NCBI RefSeq assembly: GCF_000974485.1
Contig: NZ_BBOM01000004.1
Location: 372,001 to 436,000, forward strand
Source: Streptomyces sp. NBRC 109706
Lineage (GTDB): Bacteria > Actinomycetota > Actinomycetes > Streptomycetales > Streptomycetaceae
DNA length: 64,000 nt
Direction: 5' to 3'
The position numbers and the translations under genes were made by a program. Numbering within the stretch: position 1 is the stretch's first letter; every line of letters starts with the position of its first letter. Below are positions 62,222 to 64,000 of this stretch, piece by piece. The notes under the pieces are model-generated. The model saw only the letters and a program-made list of their open reading frames with translations. It had not been told where the DNA came from and searched no databases.

Positions 62222-62802
62222 CAGCGTCCTTCTGGCTGCTCAGGTGAGGGGTAGACCCGCTGGCGTTCGAACTGTTCAAGGTAAGCGATGTGTTCGGGGA
62301 GCGCGGCCCGTGCTTTTCGTCGACTCCATGTCATGAGCCAGCCGCCGAGCCCTGCCATCACCAGGGGCAGGAGCACTGCGGCGGGGGTCGACGCCTTGGC
62401 GAGGGCCCAGGCCCCGATGAGGGTGAGGGACATCAGGACGCCGAAGGCGAGGAGTAGTTGGCGCCATGGGTGGTGCCGTTGTTGGTGGACGGCGATGCGG
62501 TAGGCGGCGGCGTCGTCCGGGGAGATACCCGAGGCGGGCGGTGGGGTCGGCCAGCAGGAAGCCCACCAGGCACCGGAGGTGCGGTGGTGGTAGTCCGCCC
62601 AGGCCGCGCGGCGCCGTGCTTCCTCGCTGTTGTCACGGACGAAGCTCATCCGGAATCGGGTTGGTCGGACCGTCATGAGGTAGTCGTCGAGAGCGTAGCC
62701 GTACTCGTGCGCTATGGCGACTACGCGGGCGGGGGCGTGGTCGACGGTGAGCGAGACGTGCTCCTGGCCGGCGAACGACTGGATGATCTCGTGGTCCTTC
62801 AC
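62221..62802 (-). CDS. membrane protein with two C-terminal helices
   Basis: 193 residues from GTG 62802, overlapping the upstream stop (GTGA). The first ~110 residues are soluble (DHEIIQSFAGQEHVSLTVDH and EYGYALDDYLMTVRP). Two membrane helices follow (LLLAFGVLMSLTLIGAWALA; AAVLLPLVMAGLGGWLMTW), then a basic tail. No family recognised. Position suggests a partner, immunity or export factor for the WXG-like protein. Confidence 0.65.
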   Translation of the reverse strand: MKDHEIIQSFAGQEHVSLTVDHAPARVVAIAHEYGYALDDYLMTVRPTRFRMSFVRDNSEEARRRAAWADYHHRTSGAWWASCWPTPPPASGISPDDAAAYRIAVHQQRHHPWRQLLLAFGVLMSLTLIGAWALAKASTPAAVLLPLVMAGLGGWLMTWSRRKARAALPEHIAYLEQFERQRVYPSPEQPEGR

Positions 62803-64000
62803 CCCTCGCCTCCTTGCCGCCAGGCGTTCTCGAAGCCGATGAGGAGTGGGCCGCCTGGAAGGAACATCTGCCCAGTTTGACGGCCGTCGGTGGGTATGAA
62901 GTACGTGAGTGCGCTGGGGTTTTCTACGGTCCCGGCGATGCTGTCCATCAGTCCGCCGAAGGAGAGCCCCTTCGTCGCGATGCTGTTGCCGACGGCATGG
63001 GCGATTCGGCCACCGTTCCTGATCTTTCCTATCAGGGGAATCGTGCCGAACAGGTCCTGACTGAAGGTGCGGGCGGACACGTCCGCCCCACCAAGCCAGG
63101 CGACACCATGGGCTGCCAGAGCGCCCATGGCGAACCCCATGGAGACGATGTCGGCGCTGGCCGATGCCGCACCGAGGACCAATGCGACGGGAGGCACCCA
63201 CACCATCGCGGCGGCAGCTCCCTGTAGACCCAGCGAAATGACACCGGCCAGAGTGCTCATGACCGCCAACACATCGCCGATGGCGGCTATGCGGGCGGCG
63301 TTCTCCGCGATCCAGGAGCCGATGTTCTGGAGGACGTCGGCTGCGATGGAGACAACGTCTTCGATGACGCCGCCCAGCCAGTCGCCGAGGCTGGAGAGCC
63401 AGCCTGGTTTGTTGGGGGCGATGTCCATGGCGTGGCCGAGGCGGTCGGCGATGTGTTCGCCGCGTTCGGTGTAGTCCTGGGCCAGGGCGTGGGCTCGTTG
63501 GCGGATGGCTTCGAGGTCCGCGCCCGCGCGATCGAGGTCGTCCTGGGCGCGCTGTGCGTCGGCGATGGCCTCGTCGCGTTCCTCGCCCGCGTCGGTGGTG
63601 AGGAGTTCGCCGAAGCCGGCGGGGGTGGGCAGGCGGTCGATGCGGGCCTGGGCGGCGTGGGCCTCTTCCTCCAGTTGGAGGGCTTCTTGTTGGGCTCGGG
63701 GCATGTGGTTCGCCCACTCTTCCAGGGCGATCGCCGCGATGCGGAACGACTCGTGCGCGGCCTCGATCTTGGGGCGGAAGTCGTCGTCCCACTGTTCGCG
63801 CCACGCCTCGGCGGAGCAGCCGCGCCACTCGTTGTCGCCGGTGCCGCGTAGCAGGCTGACGACATCGCCGAGCGCGGTGGTGGTCTGACGTACTTGCTGG
63901 GCCACGTGGCTGGTGGTGGCGGCGTCCCCTGGGCAGGGCACGAATCCCAGGGCGGGATATTCGTACTGCTGTGAGGGCGCGGGGACGACGGGGACGGTCC
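62799..64000 (-). CDS. WXG-like / type VII-associated protein, 5' end beyond right edge
   Basis: The minus frame is open to base 64000 (TVPVVPAPSQQYEYPALGFV before the GTG at 63941), so the true start lies outside. An N-terminal helical module has EWRGCSAEAWREQW, similar to WXG/LXG modules of type VII secretion substrates. A coiled coil follows (QQEALQLEEEAHAAQARID to residue ~155), then a long hydrophobic region (DVLAVMSTLAGVISLGLQGA, PPVALVLGAASASADIV). The C-terminus (~60 residues) has no recognised toxin motif. A role as secreted or surface-exposed polymorphic protein is inference. Confidence 0.65.
   Translation of the reverse strand, partial: TVPVVPAPSQQYEYPALGFVPCPGDAATTSHVAQQVRQTTTALGDVVSLLRGTGDNEWRGCSAEAWREQWDDDFRPKIEAAHESFRIAAIALEEWANHMPRAQQEALQLEEEAHAAQARIDRLPTPAGFGELLTTDAGEERDEAIADAQRAQDDLDRAGADLEAIRQRAHALAQDYTERGEHIADRLGHAMDIAPNKPGWLSSLGDWLGGVIEDVVSIAADVLQNIGSWIAENAARIAAIGDVLAVMSTLAGVISLGLQGAAAAMVWVPPVALVLGAASASADIVSMGFAMGALAAHGVAWLGGADVSARTFSQDLFGTIPLIGKIRNGGRIAHAVGNSIATKGLSFGGLMDSIAGTVENPSALTYFIPTDGRQTGQMFLPGGPLLIGFENAWRQGGEG

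Noticed and set aside
1..64000. tRNA or rRNA genes, integrase or att sites
   Set aside because: No tRNA T-loop signature, rRNA block or integrase was seen on reading either strand, so no integrative element with a classical att pair can be claimed.

Overview
The window is high-GC actinomycete DNA, most likely Streptomyces or a close relative. The signs are strong G/C third-position bias, many GTG/TTG starts, 4-nt stop/start overlaps, paired XRE (DUF5753) and DUF397 genes, DUF317 genes and a streptomycete-type Tad/Flp pilus locus. No rRNA, tRNA or essential housekeeping operon was seen, so this is accessory chromosome. Two genes run off the window: a minus-strand gene at the left edge loses its 3' part, and a minus-strand gene at the right edge loses its 5' end.

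Left region (1-28.4 kb), a dense defence island. (a) 1-11.3 kb, minus strand: an overlapping operon of a type I-like adenine methylase, a specificity subunit, a 1444-residue NERD/pseudokinase/kinase/ATPase protein, a 551-residue unknown and the start of a large protein at the left edge. This gene set resembles the methylation-associated defence system (MADS; MAD2-MAD5-MAD6-MAD7-MAD8). An AIPR-family gene lies just upstream. (b) 14.4-16.8 kb: a PaeR7I/XhoI-like type II restriction-modification pair. (c) 16.9-17.65 kb: a broken IS630 transposase. (d) 18.0-28.4 kb: a complete type I-B CRISPR-Cas locus (cas6-cas8b-cas7-cas5-cas3-cas4-cas1-cas2, plus strand) with an array on each side. Both arrays have the same conserved leader and are read leftward.

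Middle region (28.4-39.5 kb). Gene relics come first: pieces of a MurC-like ligase, a clipped XRE/TPR regulator, and a convergent MurF/MurC pair with both N-terminal ends missing. The MurC half also carries an 11-bp tandem duplication that breaks its frame. Next is a compact divergent gene set that looks like a small biosynthetic or modification locus: a SpeD-like pyruvoyl decarboxylase, a class I aminoacyl-tRNA-synthetase-like protein, two SAM methyltransferases and an alanine-dehydrogenase/PNT-like oxidoreductase on the minus strand. Opposite them on the plus strand are an ASCH protein, an HTH protein and an M20 hydrolase with unusual metal-site residues. I do not recognise this combination as a described pathway.

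Right region (39.5-64 kb). First come streptomycete regulatory genes: DUF397, an aminoglycoside-phosphotransferase-fold kinase, XRE-TPR, XRE/DUF5753, a HATPase and a degenerate Nudix protein. A Tad/Flp pilus operon follows (47-57.1 kb), from a lipoprotein and a secreted protein through SAF/CpaB-like, CpaE-like, TadA, TadB, TadC, Flp and three TadE/G-like proteins. It ends in a membrane LysM-BTAD protein. Then come two DUF317 genes and a winged-helix gene. The 3' end of the winged-helix gene and its hairpin recur 1.36 kb downstream, bracketing a phosphotransferase gene. A minus-strand operon with a WXG-like N-terminal module closes the window.
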